Assembly (NCBI RefSeq): GCF_000717175.1
Contig: NZ_JNYD01000002.1
Location: 310,001-374,000 of the forward strand
Origin: Pseudonocardia autotrophica
GTDB taxonomy: Bacteria; Actinomycetota; Actinomycetes; Mycobacteriales; Pseudonocardiaceae
Direction: 5' to 3'
DNA length: 64,000 nucleotides
Part shown: piece by piece, positions 26,835 to 35,131 of the stretch
Layout of the letters: the number at the start of each line of letters is the position of its first letter
Position numbering within the stretch: position 1 is the first letter of the stretch
Translations under genes and position numbers: made by a program
The notes under the pieces: generated by a model
Seen by the model: only the letters and a program-made list of their open reading frames with translations
The model's database searches: none
What the model was told of the DNA's origin: nothing

Positions 26835-27836
26835 ATGCCCGCCCTGCCCCGCCTCGGGACCACCCTCTACAGCTTCACCCCGGAGTTCCACGGCCTGCGG
26901 TACTCCCTGGCCGACCTGGTCCGCCTCGTCGCCGAGCGCGGTCTCGGGCCCGGCCTGGAGATGGTCGGCTTCCAGAGCGTGCGCGGTTTCCCGCACGTCG
27001 ATCCCGCCTTCGCCGCCGAGTTCCGGGACCTCGTCGACCGGCACGGCCTGGAGCCCAGCTGCCTGGCGATCAACGTCGACCGGGCCGTCCGGCGCGACCG
27101 CGTCCTGACCGGGGACGAGACCGTCGACCACCTGCGCGCCCAGGTCGACGCCGCGGTGACGCTCGGCTTCCCGCTGGTGCGCGTGCAGAACCTGGCCACG
27201 GTGGCGGTGATGGAGAAGCTGCTCCCGCACGCCGAGCGCGTCGGCGTCACGCTCGCCATGGAGCTGCACGCACCGGAGACCGTCCGCTCGCCCTGGGTGC
27301 AGAACCTGCTCGCGTTCTACGAGCGGGCCCAGTCCGAACGGCTCGGGTTCATCCCGGACTTCGGCGCGTCGACCCGCAGGCTCGCCGACTCCCTCGTCGA
27401 GGAGTACCGCGAGCGGGGCGTGCCCGAGGACATCCTCGACCTGGGCCGTCGTACCTACGCCGCGGGCGAGCACGCCGACCACCTCATCGGCGAGGTCGCC
27501 GCGTCCGGCGCCTCGATGGATTCGGTCCTCTTCATCCAGGGCGTCGGCCTGTTCGGACACCAGGACCCGCAGGACTGGCGCGAGATCGGGCCGTGGATCC
27601 GCCACGTGCACGGCAAGTTCTACGACATCGACCCCCGCGGCGACGAGCCGACGATCGACTACCGCGCGCATCTCGAGCTGCTCGTCGAGATCGGCTACAC
27701 CGGCTACGTGTCCAGCGAATGGGAGGCCTGGCACTGGGTCGCCGAGCCCGACGCGGCCGACATGATCTCGCGCCACCACGCGCTGGAGCGCCGCATCCTC
27801 GACGAGATCGCCGCCCGCCCCCGCGCCGCGGTCTGA
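26835..27836 (+). CDS. TIM-barrel protein, C-glycoside deglycosidase alpha-subunit-like
   Basis: This 333-residue xylose-isomerase-type barrel keeps the metal set of the deglycosidase alpha subunits: Glu143 (AMELHAPET), Asp175 (FIPDFGAST), His257/His259 (IRHVHGKFYDID) and Glu295 (SSEWEAWHW). The known reaction is Mn-dependent, non-hydrolytic cleavage of 3-oxo-C-glucosides into the aglycone and an unsaturated anhydro-3-keto sugar. The adjacent DUF6379 gene and upstream oxidase support this over an ordinary sugar isomerase. ATG 26835 follows GGGG/CACCTCC, a weak ribosome site, consistent with coupling. Confidence 0.82.
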   Translation: MPALPRLGTTLYSFTPEFHGLRYSLADLVRLVAERGLGPGLEMVGFQSVRGFPHVDPAFAAEFRDLVDRHGLEPSCLAINVDRAVRRDRVLTGDETVDHLRAQVDAAVTLGFPLVRVQNLATVAVMEKLLPHAERVGVTLAMELHAPETVRSPWVQNLLAFYERAQSERLGFIPDFGASTRRLADSLVEEYRERGVPEDILDLGRRTYAAGEHADHLIGEVAASGASMDSVLFIQGVGLFGHQDPQDWREIGPWIRHVHGKFYDIDPRGDEPTIDYRAHLELLVEIGYTGYVSSEWEAWHWVAEPDAADMISRHHALERRILDEIAARPRAAV

Positions 27837-27855
27837 CCGGGCAGGGGTGAGTCCG

Positions 27856-28950
27856 ATGGAGAGGGTCCGCGCCGCGATCGTCGGCACCGGGTTCATGGGG
27901 CAGGTCCACGCCCGCTCGGTGCGCACGGTCGGGGCGGAGCTCGTCGCGGTCGTCGGATCGACGCCCGAGAAGGGCCGCCGGGCCGCGGCCACGCTCGGTG
28001 CGGAACGGGCGGCCGGCACCGTCGAGGAGGCCCTCGCCACCGGGGTCGACGTGCTGCACGTCTGCACGCCCAACGTCGCCCACGCCGCGGCCGTGCGCGC
28101 GGCGGCCGCGGAGGGAGTCGCGGTGGTGTGCGAGAAGCCGCTGGCGGTCGACGCCGCCACCGCCGCCGAGCTCGTCCGACTCGTCACGGACGCCGGGCTG
28201 GTCGCGACGGTGCCGTTCGTCTACCGCTACTACGCTGCGGTGCGCGAGGCTCGGGCCCGGATCCAGGAGCCCGGCCACCGGCCGCCGTGGCTGCTGCACG
28301 GCTCCTACCTGCAGGATTGGCTGGCCGATCCGGAGGCGGGCAACTGGCGGGTCGACCCCGGCATCGGCGGCACCACGCGGGCGTTCGGCGACATCGGCGT
28401 CCACTGGTGCGACCTGGCCGAGTTCGTCACCGGCCAGCGCATCGTCCGGGTCCAGGCCCGCTTCGCCCGGATGACCGACCGGCGCCCCGACGCCACCGGC
28501 GCCCCGGTGCCGGTGGCGACCGAGGACGCCGCCGTCCTGCTCTTCGAGACCGACGCCGGCGCCGTCGGCTCGGCCGTGATCAGCCAGGCGACCGCCGGCC
28601 GCAAGAACGCCCTGACCTTCTCCTTCGACGGCCCCGACGCCAGCTACGCCTTCGACCAGGAGAACCCGGAGACCCTCTGGATCGGCGGCCGGGACGGCAA
28701 CCGCATCCTGCACCGCGACCCCGCGCGCCCCGGCGCGCCGACCGGACGCTCGGCCACCCTGCCCGCCGGCCATCCCCAGGGCTACTACGAGTGCTTCGCC
28801 GACTTCGTCGCCGACACCTACGCCGCCCTGCGCGGCGAGCAGGCGGACGGACTGCCCACCTTCGCCGACGGCCTGCGTGCCGCGCGGATCACCGAGGCGG
28901 TGGTCGAGTCGACCCGCACCAGGGCCTGGGTGACTGTCTCCGACGCGTGA
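27856..28950 (+). CDS. Gfo/Idh/MocA-family oxidoreductase
   Basis: This 364-residue protein has an N-terminal Rossmann fold with IVGTGFMGQVHARSV, VCEKPLAVD containing the family's catalytic-type Lys, and a C-terminal dimerisation domain with GDIGVHWCDLAEFVTG, where His is the usual proton donor. I choose ATG 27856 (AGGGGTGA at 27842) over GTG 27847. As last gene of the candidate C-glycoside operon it may reduce or oxidise the 3-keto sugar released by the deglycosidase. Confidence 0.9.
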   Translation: MERVRAAIVGTGFMGQVHARSVRTVGAELVAVVGSTPEKGRRAAATLGAERAAGTVEEALATGVDVLHVCTPNVAHAAAVRAAAAEGVAVVCEKPLAVDAATAAELVRLVTDAGLVATVPFVYRYYAAVREARARIQEPGHRPPWLLHGSYLQDWLADPEAGNWRVDPGIGGTTRAFGDIGVHWCDLAEFVTGQRIVRVQARFARMTDRRPDATGAPVPVATEDAAVLLFETDAGAVGSAVISQATAGRKNALTFSFDGPDASYAFDQENPETLWIGGRDGNRILHRDPARPGAPTGRSATLPAGHPQGYYECFADFVADTYAALRGEQADGLPTFADGLRAARITEAVVESTRTRAWVTVSDA

Positions 28951-28984
28951 GTCCGGCGGCACACGGCTGATGGTCCGAGGCCCC

Positions 28985-29120
28985 TCCTGAGGACGGTGTG
29001 CGGAGCGGATCGGGCATCGAGACGCTCGGCCTCGAGGATGTCGAGCGCAGCGCCGTAGATCAGTCCGGCGCGGAGCGCTTCGAGCAGGGCGCTCTCGTCA
29101 CCGTGGCTCGGCCCCGCTGA
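28985..29120 (-). pseudogene. 2-hydroxyacid dehydrogenase fragment
   Basis: On the minus strand the short stretch GDESALLEALRAGLIYGAAL, followed by DILEAE, matches the region of D-2-hydroxyacid dehydrogenases just before the NAD domain ends (normally ...DEDALLAALRSGRIAGAALDV). No start, nucleotide-binding motif or catalytic His region is present around it. It is probably a remnant of a lost gene between the C-glycoside operon and the stress genes. Confidence 0.45.
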
Positions 29121-29195
29121 CGAGTTGGCTGCCGGCGAAGCGAGGCGCCCGGCGTGCCGAAGAGGCAGCCGGGCGCCGTACAGCAGCAGGCCGGG

Positions 29196-29381
29196 CTACT
29201 TCCTGAAGACGTCCTTGGCGGCGTCCTTCACCTTCTCGCCTGCCTGCTTGACCTTGCCGGAGGCCTGGTCGCCCTGGCCCTCGGCCTGCAGTTCCTCGTC
29301 GTCGGTGGCGCGGCCAACACCCTCCTTGGCCTTGCCCTTCAACTCCTCGGACTTGTTGTCGATCTTGTCGTCCATCGCCAT
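29196..29381 (-). CDS. CsbD-family stress protein
   Basis: This 61-residue, highly charged, Ala/Lys/Glu-rich helical protein (KIDNKSEELKGKAKEGVGRA, then GKVKQAGEKVKDAAKDVF) is typical of CsbD-like general-stress proteins, whose function is unknown. ATG 29381 is chosen because AAGGAG precedes it; ATG 29375 is a second possible start. It diverges from the universal stress protein gene, with a DosR-like palindrome between them. Confidence 0.88.
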   Translation of the reverse strand: MAMDDKIDNKSEELKGKAKEGVGRATDDEELQAEGQGDQASGKVKQAGEKVKDAAKDVFRK

Positions 29382-29484
29382 GGCTGCTCCTTCGATTGCC
29401 GGACCGGCCGTCGTCGAGGTCGGCAGCGAGGAGGTACCCCGGTGGTCGTCCTCCGGAACATCGCGCTGCGAGGGCCCAGGAACC

Positions 29485-29498
29485 GGGACGAAGGTCCC
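29485..29498. promoter_or_regulatory. DosR/DevR-like palindrome GGGAC-GAAG-GTCCC
   Basis: This perfect 5+4+5 dyad is followed by GAA, matching the GGGAC-N4-GTCCC core and one flank of the mycobacterial dormancy-regulator box. It lies about 100 bases from the starts of both the CsbD gene and the tandem Usp gene, the classic kind of DosR target. Binding is an inference from the motif and gene type. Confidence 0.5.
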
Positions 29499-29598
29499 GA
29501 AGGTCGACGACCGACGACCTCGTCTCCGGCGGCCCTCGGATGGGGTGAGGTGCAGGCGGCCCGACGGACCGTGGAGGGCCGGAAGACGAGGAGGGACC

Positions 29599-30501
29599 AT
29601 GAGCGTCACCGCCCGCACCGCGGTCGTCGTCGGAGTCGACGGATCGGACACGGCCCTTGCCGCCGTCCGGTGGGCAGCCGTCGAGGCCGAAGGGCGAGGC
29701 GCCCCCCTGCGGCTCGTCGCGGCCGTGGTGTGGAGGACCTACCATCCGCGCACACTGGCGCTCGCCGCCGAGTACGAGCGGCAGGTCCTCACCCAGGCTG
29801 CCGAGAAGGACCTGCAGGCCGCCGTCGAGGTGGCGCGGCAGACCGCCCCGGAGCTCGACATCACGACCGAGGTCCGCGCCGGCGGGGCCCCGGCGGTGCT
29901 GCGCGAGGAGTCGGCCACCGCCCAGCTTGTCGTCGTCGGTTCCCGAGGCCGTGGTGGCTTCGTCGGCCTGCTGCTCGGGTCGGTGGCCATCGCGGTGGCC
30001 GCGCAGGCGGCGGGGCCGGTGGTCGTCGTCCGCGGCGACGGGGCCCCGCGCGACACGGCCGCCCCGATCGTGGTCGGGGTGGACGACAGCCCGCACGGCG
30101 AGGCCGCGCTCGGCTTCGCCTTCGACGAGGCTGCGCGCACGCGGGCCCCGCTGGTCGCCGTGCGCGCCTGGGGCGACCCGGTCCACGATCCCTACCTGGC
30201 CGGCTTGATCGACTGGCACGCGGTCGAGACCGACGAGCGCCGACTGCTCGACGAGTGCCTGGCGGCCCGGACCGCCGAACACCCCGAGGTGCCGGTCGAG
30301 CGGGTCCTGCTGCGGGACCCGCCGGCGGCCGCCCTGGTCGCGCGGTCGCGCGGCGCCGGGCTGGTCGTCGTCGGTTCGCGCGGGCGCGGCACGGTGCGCG
30401 GCGCGCTGCTGGGTTCGGTGAGCCAGGCGGTGCTGCCCCACGCGGCGGCCCCGGTCGCCATCGTGCGCCCCGAGGCCGGCGCGGCGCAGCCGACGAGGTG
30501 A
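29599..30501 (+). CDS. Universal stress protein, two tandem Usp domains
   Basis: This 300-residue protein has two complete Usp domains. Each starts with a VVGVD strand (VVVGVDGSD, IVVGVDDSP) and ends with an ATP-binding loop of the G-2x-G-9x-G-S type (GSRGRGGFVGLLLGS and GSRGRGTVRGALLGS). Such ATP-binding tandem Usps in actinobacteria respond to hypoxia or stationary phase. ATG 29599 follows GAGGAGGGA. Confidence 0.93.
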   Translation: MSVTARTAVVVGVDGSDTALAAVRWAAVEAEGRGAPLRLVAAVVWRTYHPRTLALAAEYERQVLTQAAEKDLQAAVEVARQTAPELDITTEVRAGGAPAVLREESATAQLVVVGSRGRGGFVGLLLGSVAIAVAAQAAGPVVVVRGDGAPRDTAAPIVVGVDDSPHGEAALGFAFDEAARTRAPLVAVRAWGDPVHDPYLAGLIDWHAVETDERRLLDECLAARTAEHPEVPVERVLLRDPPAAALVARSRGAGLVVVGSRGRGTVRGALLGSVSQAVLPHAAAPVAIVRPEAGAAQPTR

Positions 30502-30517
30502 TCTCGAGCGACTCAGG

Positions 30518-30946
30518 TCAGGCGGACGGCGGGGTGATCGTGCGTGGCCAGGGCGGCAGGTCAGCGGTCCGGACGTGCTCGGGGTGGGTGCTCAGCGCGC
30601 AGATCGCGGCGAGGCGGACGCTCGTCCAGTCCGCCCGTGACCACCCCCTCGGCCCGGCAGCGGGCGGGTGCCATCCGTGCGCGCGCGCTTCGGTGAGGAC
30701 GCCGTGCGCGTAACCGGCCAGAAGCAGGAGGCCGGCGACGGCGGCGGACGCCTCGAGTCCGATGGTGGTGGCGTCGTGCACCGCGGCCGCGTGTTGGTCG
30801 ATCGCGGCGGCGAGTCCGGGGAGCGCCGCAGCGGCGGCGAGCCCCGCGGTGCCGAGCTCGTCGTGCAGCGCACGCAGCCAGCGCCGGGCCGAGCGCAGCG
30901 TGCGGGGCACGGGCCGGGATGCGAGGGGGCGCGCGGCATCACTCAC
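30518..30946 (-). CDS. Actinobacterial small helical protein, unknown function (DUF6401-like)
   Basis: This 142-residue Ala-rich helical protein has a central hydrophobic segment (ASAAVAGLLLLAGYAHGVL) and a C-terminal DWTSVRLAAICALSTHP region of a kind I associate with the actinomycete DUF6401 group. GTG 30946 is my choice; the frame stays open upstream to GTG 31273, where a hydrophobic VTATYIALLGALALAAALAS could be a membrane anchor of a longer version. It follows the STAS gene on the same strand. Confidence 0.55.
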   Translation of the reverse strand: MSDAARPLASRPVPRTLRSARRWLRALHDELGTAGLAAAAALPGLAAAIDQHAAAVHDATTIGLEASAAVAGLLLLAGYAHGVLTEARAHGWHPPAAGPRGWSRADWTSVRLAAICALSTHPEHVRTADLPPWPRTITPPSA

Positions 30947-31242
30947 GATCCCGCAGGTTAGCCGTGGGGTCCGCCGCCGCACATCCCCTCCCGTCGGCTG
31001 TGGTGAGCGACTCAGGTGGGGCTCGGCGCGGCCCCCGGACGCAGAGGTCCGGGCGGTGCCGTCGGAGGGACGAGGTGCGGTCGAGACCGTCATCAGCGGG
31101 TCCGGTATCCGGGCTGGTCGCTCTCGTACGTCCCGCCCGCCGAGGCCGGAGGCCAGCGCGGCCGCGAGGGCCAGCGCGCCGAGCAGCGCGATGTAGGTGG
31201 CGGTGACGAGGACCGGGGGGCCGGATGCTGCCGTGGTTGCGC

Positions 31243-31638
31243 CTATGCGGCGGCTTCGCTCCGCGAGCCGCACACGTGCAGCCTCTCCAGCAGACCCAGG
31301 ACCGTCAGCGGCATCAGGACCTGCTCGGTCGCCGCGACCAGCCGCATCTGTCCACGGCGTCGAGTCGCCAGACGTTCAGCCTGCAGCAGGCTGCGCACCC
31401 CGCAGGCCGCCAGAAAGCCCACGGCGGAGAGATCCACGATCAACCGGGCACCGGGGTGGAGCGTTGCAGCCGCGTCGCACAGGCACGAGTCGAACTCCTC
31501 GACACTCGTCAGGTCGATGTCCCCGCTGGCCTCGACGACGGCCAGCCGGCCCGTGTCGGCCCTGCGAAGACGCAGGCGGCGATCCGGGGGTCGCGCACGT
31601 CCTCGAGCCTGACCGCACACATCGTCCGAATCGGTCAT
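31243..31638 (-). CDS. STAS-domain protein (anti-sigma-factor-antagonist fold) lacking the phosphoserine
   Basis: This 131-residue protein has the STAS fold: VVEASGDIDLTSVEEF, then LIVDLSAVGFLAACGVRSLLQ. In SpoIIAA/RsbV-type antagonists the last motif reads FxDSSGL, with the regulated Ser; here it is FLAACGV, so the phosphorylatable Ser is Cys and the Asp is Ala. Control by an anti-sigma kinase in the usual way is therefore unlikely. It diverges from the rifampicin phosphotransferase gene. Confidence 0.85.
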   Translation of the reverse strand: MTDSDDVCGQARGRARPPDRRLRLRRADTGRLAVVEASGDIDLTSVEEFDSCLCDAAATLHPGARLIVDLSAVGFLAACGVRSLLQAERLATRRRGQMRLVAATEQVLMPLTVLGLLERLHVCGSRSEAAA

Positions 31639-31999
31639 CGAGCACCAACTACTCGGAGGGCCAAGACCGGCGGGGCCGGACCTGGGCGTCGTGGGCGAGG
31701 TCGTCGCCCCGACAGGTCACCGCCATCGCACTTCAGGCCCATGCAACCCGCACCGGAACGGTCCCACCCTGGGCGGTGTCACGCAATCCGGCGCGCAGCC
31801 GCACGTCTCCTCAGGGGCTCCGCCCGAGCCGTCGGCTCTCCGCGCGGCGAAGACCCCGGGAACCGATCTCTGCCCCACTTCAACGTATAGCGCTCCGGGG
31901 GGCTTGCCACAAGACCCGGTGGGTGCCGCACACTCTGCGGCCGTCACCGGGCTCCGTACTGCGTGGACGGTGGCTGCAGCCGACGAAGTGGGGGAATCC
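31639..31999. other. Intergenic region between STAS and rph genes
   Basis: This 361-base region separates two divergent genes. It holds the rph control region at its right end (TATAGC at 31886-31891 and the RAE palindrome at 31899-31917). The remainder (31639-31885) shows no gene with convincing codon use, although an open frame runs through it into rph. Confidence 0.6.
31899..31917. promoter_or_regulatory. Rifamycin-associated element (RAE)-like inverted repeat
   Basis: GGGGCTTGCCACAAGACCC is a 19-base imperfect palindrome that closely resembles, as I recall it, the RAE consensus (arms GGGGCTTGC and GCAAGCCCC) found before rifamycin-resistance genes in actinomycetes. It lies 8 bases after a possible -10 (TATAGC) and 82 bases before the rph start, so it would sit at or near the transcription start, where RAEs act. 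Confidence 0.8.
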
Positions 32000-34633
32000 G
32001 TGGTGGGTAGCGGCAGTGCCGCGGCGACGTCGGTCGCGCTCGGTCGTCCCGTGCTGGGGTTCGAGCAGATCGACCGCGGCCGGATCGGGCTGGTGGGTGG
32101 GAAGGGCGCACACCTGGGGGAGCTCTCGCGGATCGAGGGCGTGGACGTGCCGCCCGGCTTCTGCGTGACGACGGAGGCGTTCCGGCGGGTGACGGCGAGG
32201 GTGCCGTCGTTCGAGGACCGGCTTGATCGGCTCTCGCGGCTGGACCCGGATGACCGGGAGGCGATCGCGGGCCTGAGCGCCGAGATCCGCGAGGTCGTCG
32301 CGGCCCTCCCGGTCCCGGACGACCTCGTCGCGGCCATCACCGGCCCGCTCCGCGACGCGACCGCCTATGCGGTGCGGTCCAGCGCGACCGCCGAGGACCT
32401 CCCGACGGCCTCCTTCGCCGGCCAGCAGGACACGTACCTGAACGTCGTGGGAGCCGCGGCCGTCCTCGACGGCGTCCGGCGGTGCTGGGCCTCGCTGTTC
32501 ACCGAGCGTGCGGTGGCCTACCGGTTGCGCGGCGGCGTCGAGCACCGGCAGGTCCGGATGGCCGTCGTCGTGCAGGAGATGGTCGTCCCGGACGCGTCGG
32601 GCGTGCTGTTCACGGCCGACCCCGTGACGTCGAACCGGCGGGTCACCAGCGTGGAGGCCGTCCTCGGGCTCGGCGAGGCCCTGGTCTCCGGCCTGGTGAA
32701 CGCCGACCGCTTCACGGTGCACGACGGCACCGTCGTCGACCGGGCGATCGCCACGAAGGAGTGGGCGGTCCGGGCCACGGCCGGCGGCGGGACCCGGTCG
32801 CAGAAGGTCCCACCGGAGGCCCGGCAGCAGCCGGCGCTGACCGACGCGCAGGTGCTGCGCCTCGCGGACCTCGGGCGCCGCATCGAGAAGTACTTCGGGT
32901 GCCCGCAGGACATCGAGTGGTGCCTGGCCGGGGAGGACGTCCGGATCGTGCAGAGCCGCCCGATCACCACGCTGTTCCCCGTCCCGCCGGCCGACGACGA
33001 GGGCGCCCACGTCTATCTCTCCGTCGGGCACCAGCAGATGATGACCGACCCGCTGACGCCGCTCGGGCTCTCGTTCTGGCAGATGACGACACCGCGGCCG
33101 ATGGCCGAGGCCGGCGGACGGCTGTTCGTCGACGCCACCCCGATGCTCGCCTCGGCGGCCGGCCGGCAGAACCTGCTGGAGGCCATGGGCCGGTCCGACC
33201 CGCTGATGGCGGACGCGCTGCGGACGGTCCTGGATCACGGCGACCTCGTCGGGGAGCCCTCGACGGACGACGGACCGCGCGCCGTCCCGCCGACGGACCC
33301 GGTCGACCCCGACCCGGTCGTCGTCGAGAAGCTGGTCGCGCAGACCCAGGCGTCGCTGGCTCTCCTCGACCGCGAGATCCGCACCCGTCACGGATCGGAG
33401 CTGCTCGACTTCGTCCGCGAGGACCTCCAGGAGCTGCGGCGGCTGCTGTTCGATCCGTTCGGCCACCGGGTGTTCATGACGGCGATGAACGCGGCCTGGT
33501 GGCTCGACGAGCACCTGCGCGAGTGGCTTGGGGAGGAGGGCGCGGCCGACACGCTCAGCCGGTCCGCCCCGAACAGCGTGACCTCGGAGATGGGGCTGGC
33601 GCTCCTCGACGTCGCCGACGTCGTCCGTGCCCACCCGGCGGTGGTGGAGTTCCTGCGCGGCGTCAGCGACGGCAGCTTCCCGGACGACGACTTCCTGGCC
33701 GAGCTGCCCCGGGTCGCGGGCGGGCGCGAGGCGCGGGACGCGATCCGCGGCTATCTCGACACCTACGGCATGCGCTGCGCCGGCGAGATCGACATCACCA
33801 GGCCCCGGTGGAGCGAGCAGCCCACCGTCCTCGTTCCCGTGTTGCTCGGGCACGTCGAGCACGCCGGACCCGAGGCGAGCCGCCGGCGCTTCGAGCAGGG
33901 GCGGCAGGAGGCGTGGGAGAAGGAACAGGACCTGCTCGCCCGGCTGCGGGCGCTGCCCGACGGGGACCGCCGGGCGGCCGAGACGAAGACCATGATCGAA
34001 CGCCTGCGGACCTTCATCGGGTATCGCGAGTACCCCAAGTTCGGCATGGTCAGCCGCTACTTCCGCTACAGGCAGGCCCTGTTGCGGGAGGCCGACCGTC
34101 TCGTGCGCGACGGCGTCGTGGGTGACCGCGAGGACATCTACCACCTGCGGTTCGACGAGTTGTGCGACGTCGTCCGCACCGGGCGCGTGGACCGACAGCT
34201 CATCGCGCGGCGCAAGGAGGAGTACCGCGGGTACCAGGCGCTCACGCCACCGCGGGTGCTCACGTCGGACGGCGAGGCCCTTTCCGGGTCCTACCGGCGC
34301 GACGACGTCCCGGCCGGTGCCCTGGCCGGGCTCGCGGTGTCCGCCGGAACCGTCGAGGGACGCGCCCGCGTCGTCCCGGACCTGGCGCAGGCCGACCTCG
34401 ACACCGACGACATCCTGGTCACCGCCTACACCGATCCCAGCTGGTCACCCGTGTTCGTCACGATCAAGGCGCTCGTGACCGAGGTCGGCGGCCGGATGAC
34501 CCACGGTGCGGTGGTCGCCCGTGAGTACGGCCTGCCCGCCGTGGTGGGGGTGGAAGGGGCCACCCGCCTGATCCGGGACGGCCAGCGGATCCGGGTCAAC
34601 GGGACGAGCGGGTACGTCGAGCTCCTGAGCTGA
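32000..34633 (+). CDS. rph: Rifampicin phosphotransferase (PEP-synthase-like three-domain enzyme)
   Basis: The 877-residue enzyme has an N-terminal ATP-grasp domain (VGGKGAHLGELSRIEGVDVP, AYAVRSSATAEDLPTASFAG, DIEWCLAG...IVQSRPITTL), a long helical middle domain opening with VYLSVGHQQMMTDPLTPLG, and a C-terminal swivel domain with the phospho-carrier His near 835 (GGRMTHGAVVAREYGLPAVVG). This order, with the His domain last, is that of rifampicin phosphotransferase; true PEP synthase has the His domain in the middle and a PEP barrel at the end. It inactivates rifamycins by phosphorylation with ATP. GTG 32000 follows GTGGGGGA. The RAE upstream supports the call. Confidence 0.9.
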   Translation: MVGSGSAAATSVALGRPVLGFEQIDRGRIGLVGGKGAHLGELSRIEGVDVPPGFCVTTEAFRRVTARVPSFEDRLDRLSRLDPDDREAIAGLSAEIREVVAALPVPDDLVAAITGPLRDATAYAVRSSATAEDLPTASFAGQQDTYLNVVGAAAVLDGVRRCWASLFTERAVAYRLRGGVEHRQVRMAVVVQEMVVPDASGVLFTADPVTSNRRVTSVEAVLGLGEALVSGLVNADRFTVHDGTVVDRAIATKEWAVRATAGGGTRSQKVPPEARQQPALTDAQVLRLADLGRRIEKYFGCPQDIEWCLAGEDVRIVQSRPITTLFPVPPADDEGAHVYLSVGHQQMMTDPLTPLGLSFWQMTTPRPMAEAGGRLFVDATPMLASAAGRQNLLEAMGRSDPLMADALRTVLDHGDLVGEPSTDDGPRAVPPTDPVDPDPVVVEKLVAQTQASLALLDREIRTRHGSELLDFVREDLQELRRLLFDPFGHRVFMTAMNAAWWLDEHLREWLGEEGAADTLSRSAPNSVTSEMGLALLDVADVVRAHPAVVEFLRGVSDGSFPDDDFLAELPRVAGGREARDAIRGYLDTYGMRCAGEIDITRPRWSEQPTVLVPVLLGHVEHAGPEASRRRFEQGRQEAWEKEQDLLARLRALPDGDRRAAETKTMIERLRTFIGYREYPKFGMVSRYFRYRQALLREADRLVRDGVVGDREDIYHLRFDELCDVVRTGRVDRQLIARRKEEYRGYQALTPPRVLTSDGEALSGSYRRDDVPAGALAGLAVSAGTVEGRARVVPDLAQADLDTDDILVTAYTDPSWSPVFVTIKALVTEVGGRMTHGAVVAREYGLPAVVGVEGATRLIRDGQRIRVNGTSGYVELLS

Positions 34634-34654
34634 CACGGGGCACCTGCGTCGTGG

Positions 34655-34900
34655 GTGCCACACCGACGCCGGTGGAGCGACTGTGTGCCCATCACGGAGA
34701 GCAGCTGCAGCTTCTCGTAGCTCTCGGTGCCGGGACGGCGGTGTAGACCAGCAACGAGTCCGACTGACCGGGGTCGATCAGCCTCTGACCGTTGAGTTCC
34801 GGTCGGCCGAGCTCGGGGTGGACGTAGCGCTTGACCTCCTGCGGACGGATGCCGACCTCGTGGTCGTCCCAGAAGCGCCGGAACTCCCACGGCCGACGGG
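34655..34900 (-). pseudogene. XRE-family regulator (MmyB-like ligand domain), C-terminal remnant
   Basis: The minus strand encodes [20 protein letters not shown], then YVHPELGRPELNG and SLLVYTAVP, then, after a frameshift, PGTESYEKLQLLSVMG. These are consecutive parts of the MmyB-type C-terminal domain of actinobacterial XRE regulators. The helix-turn-helix and the first half of the ligand domain are missing. The remnant ends where the SDR remnant on the other strand begins, which suggests one deletion across a divergent gene pair. Confidence 0.65.
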
Positions 34901-35131
34901 TTCGAGCCGCAGTTCGGCACAGACCATCTGGGGCACTGCGCCCTCGTGGCACACCTGCTGGCGCTGCTCCGCGCGGGCAGGGCACGCGTGACGTCGCAGG
35001 TCAGCGTGGCCGCGGCGCGAGGCGCGATCAACTGGCAGGACCTGAACCGGGAACGCGGCTACGACGGGCGGGGCGCCTACGGCCAGTCGAAGATCGCCGT
35101 CCGGTCCGGCCTCCCCGCCCCTCGTCGGTAG
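34893..35131 (+). pseudogene. Short-chain dehydrogenase remnant
   Basis: The plus strand reads [20 protein letters not shown], then [20 protein letters not shown], then [22 protein letters not shown]. This matches the middle of retinol-dehydrogenase-like SDRs, including the normal NHLGHF (here DHLGHC), the VSS region and the catalytic YxxxK (YGQSK). The nucleotide-binding N-terminus and all sequence after the catalytic Lys are lost, and TAG follows at 35129-35131. It cannot be functional. Confidence 0.65.

Noticed and set aside
30947..31273. N-terminal extension of the small helical protein to 251 residues with a membrane segment
   Set aside because: The extension is Pro/Arg/Ser-rich with poor codon bias and would overlap the STAS gene end; it remains possible but unsupported.
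32000..34633. PEP synthase
   Set aside because: The phospho-His domain is at the C-terminus and no PEP-binding barrel follows; the middle domain matches rifampicin phosphotransferase, and an RAE precedes the gene.
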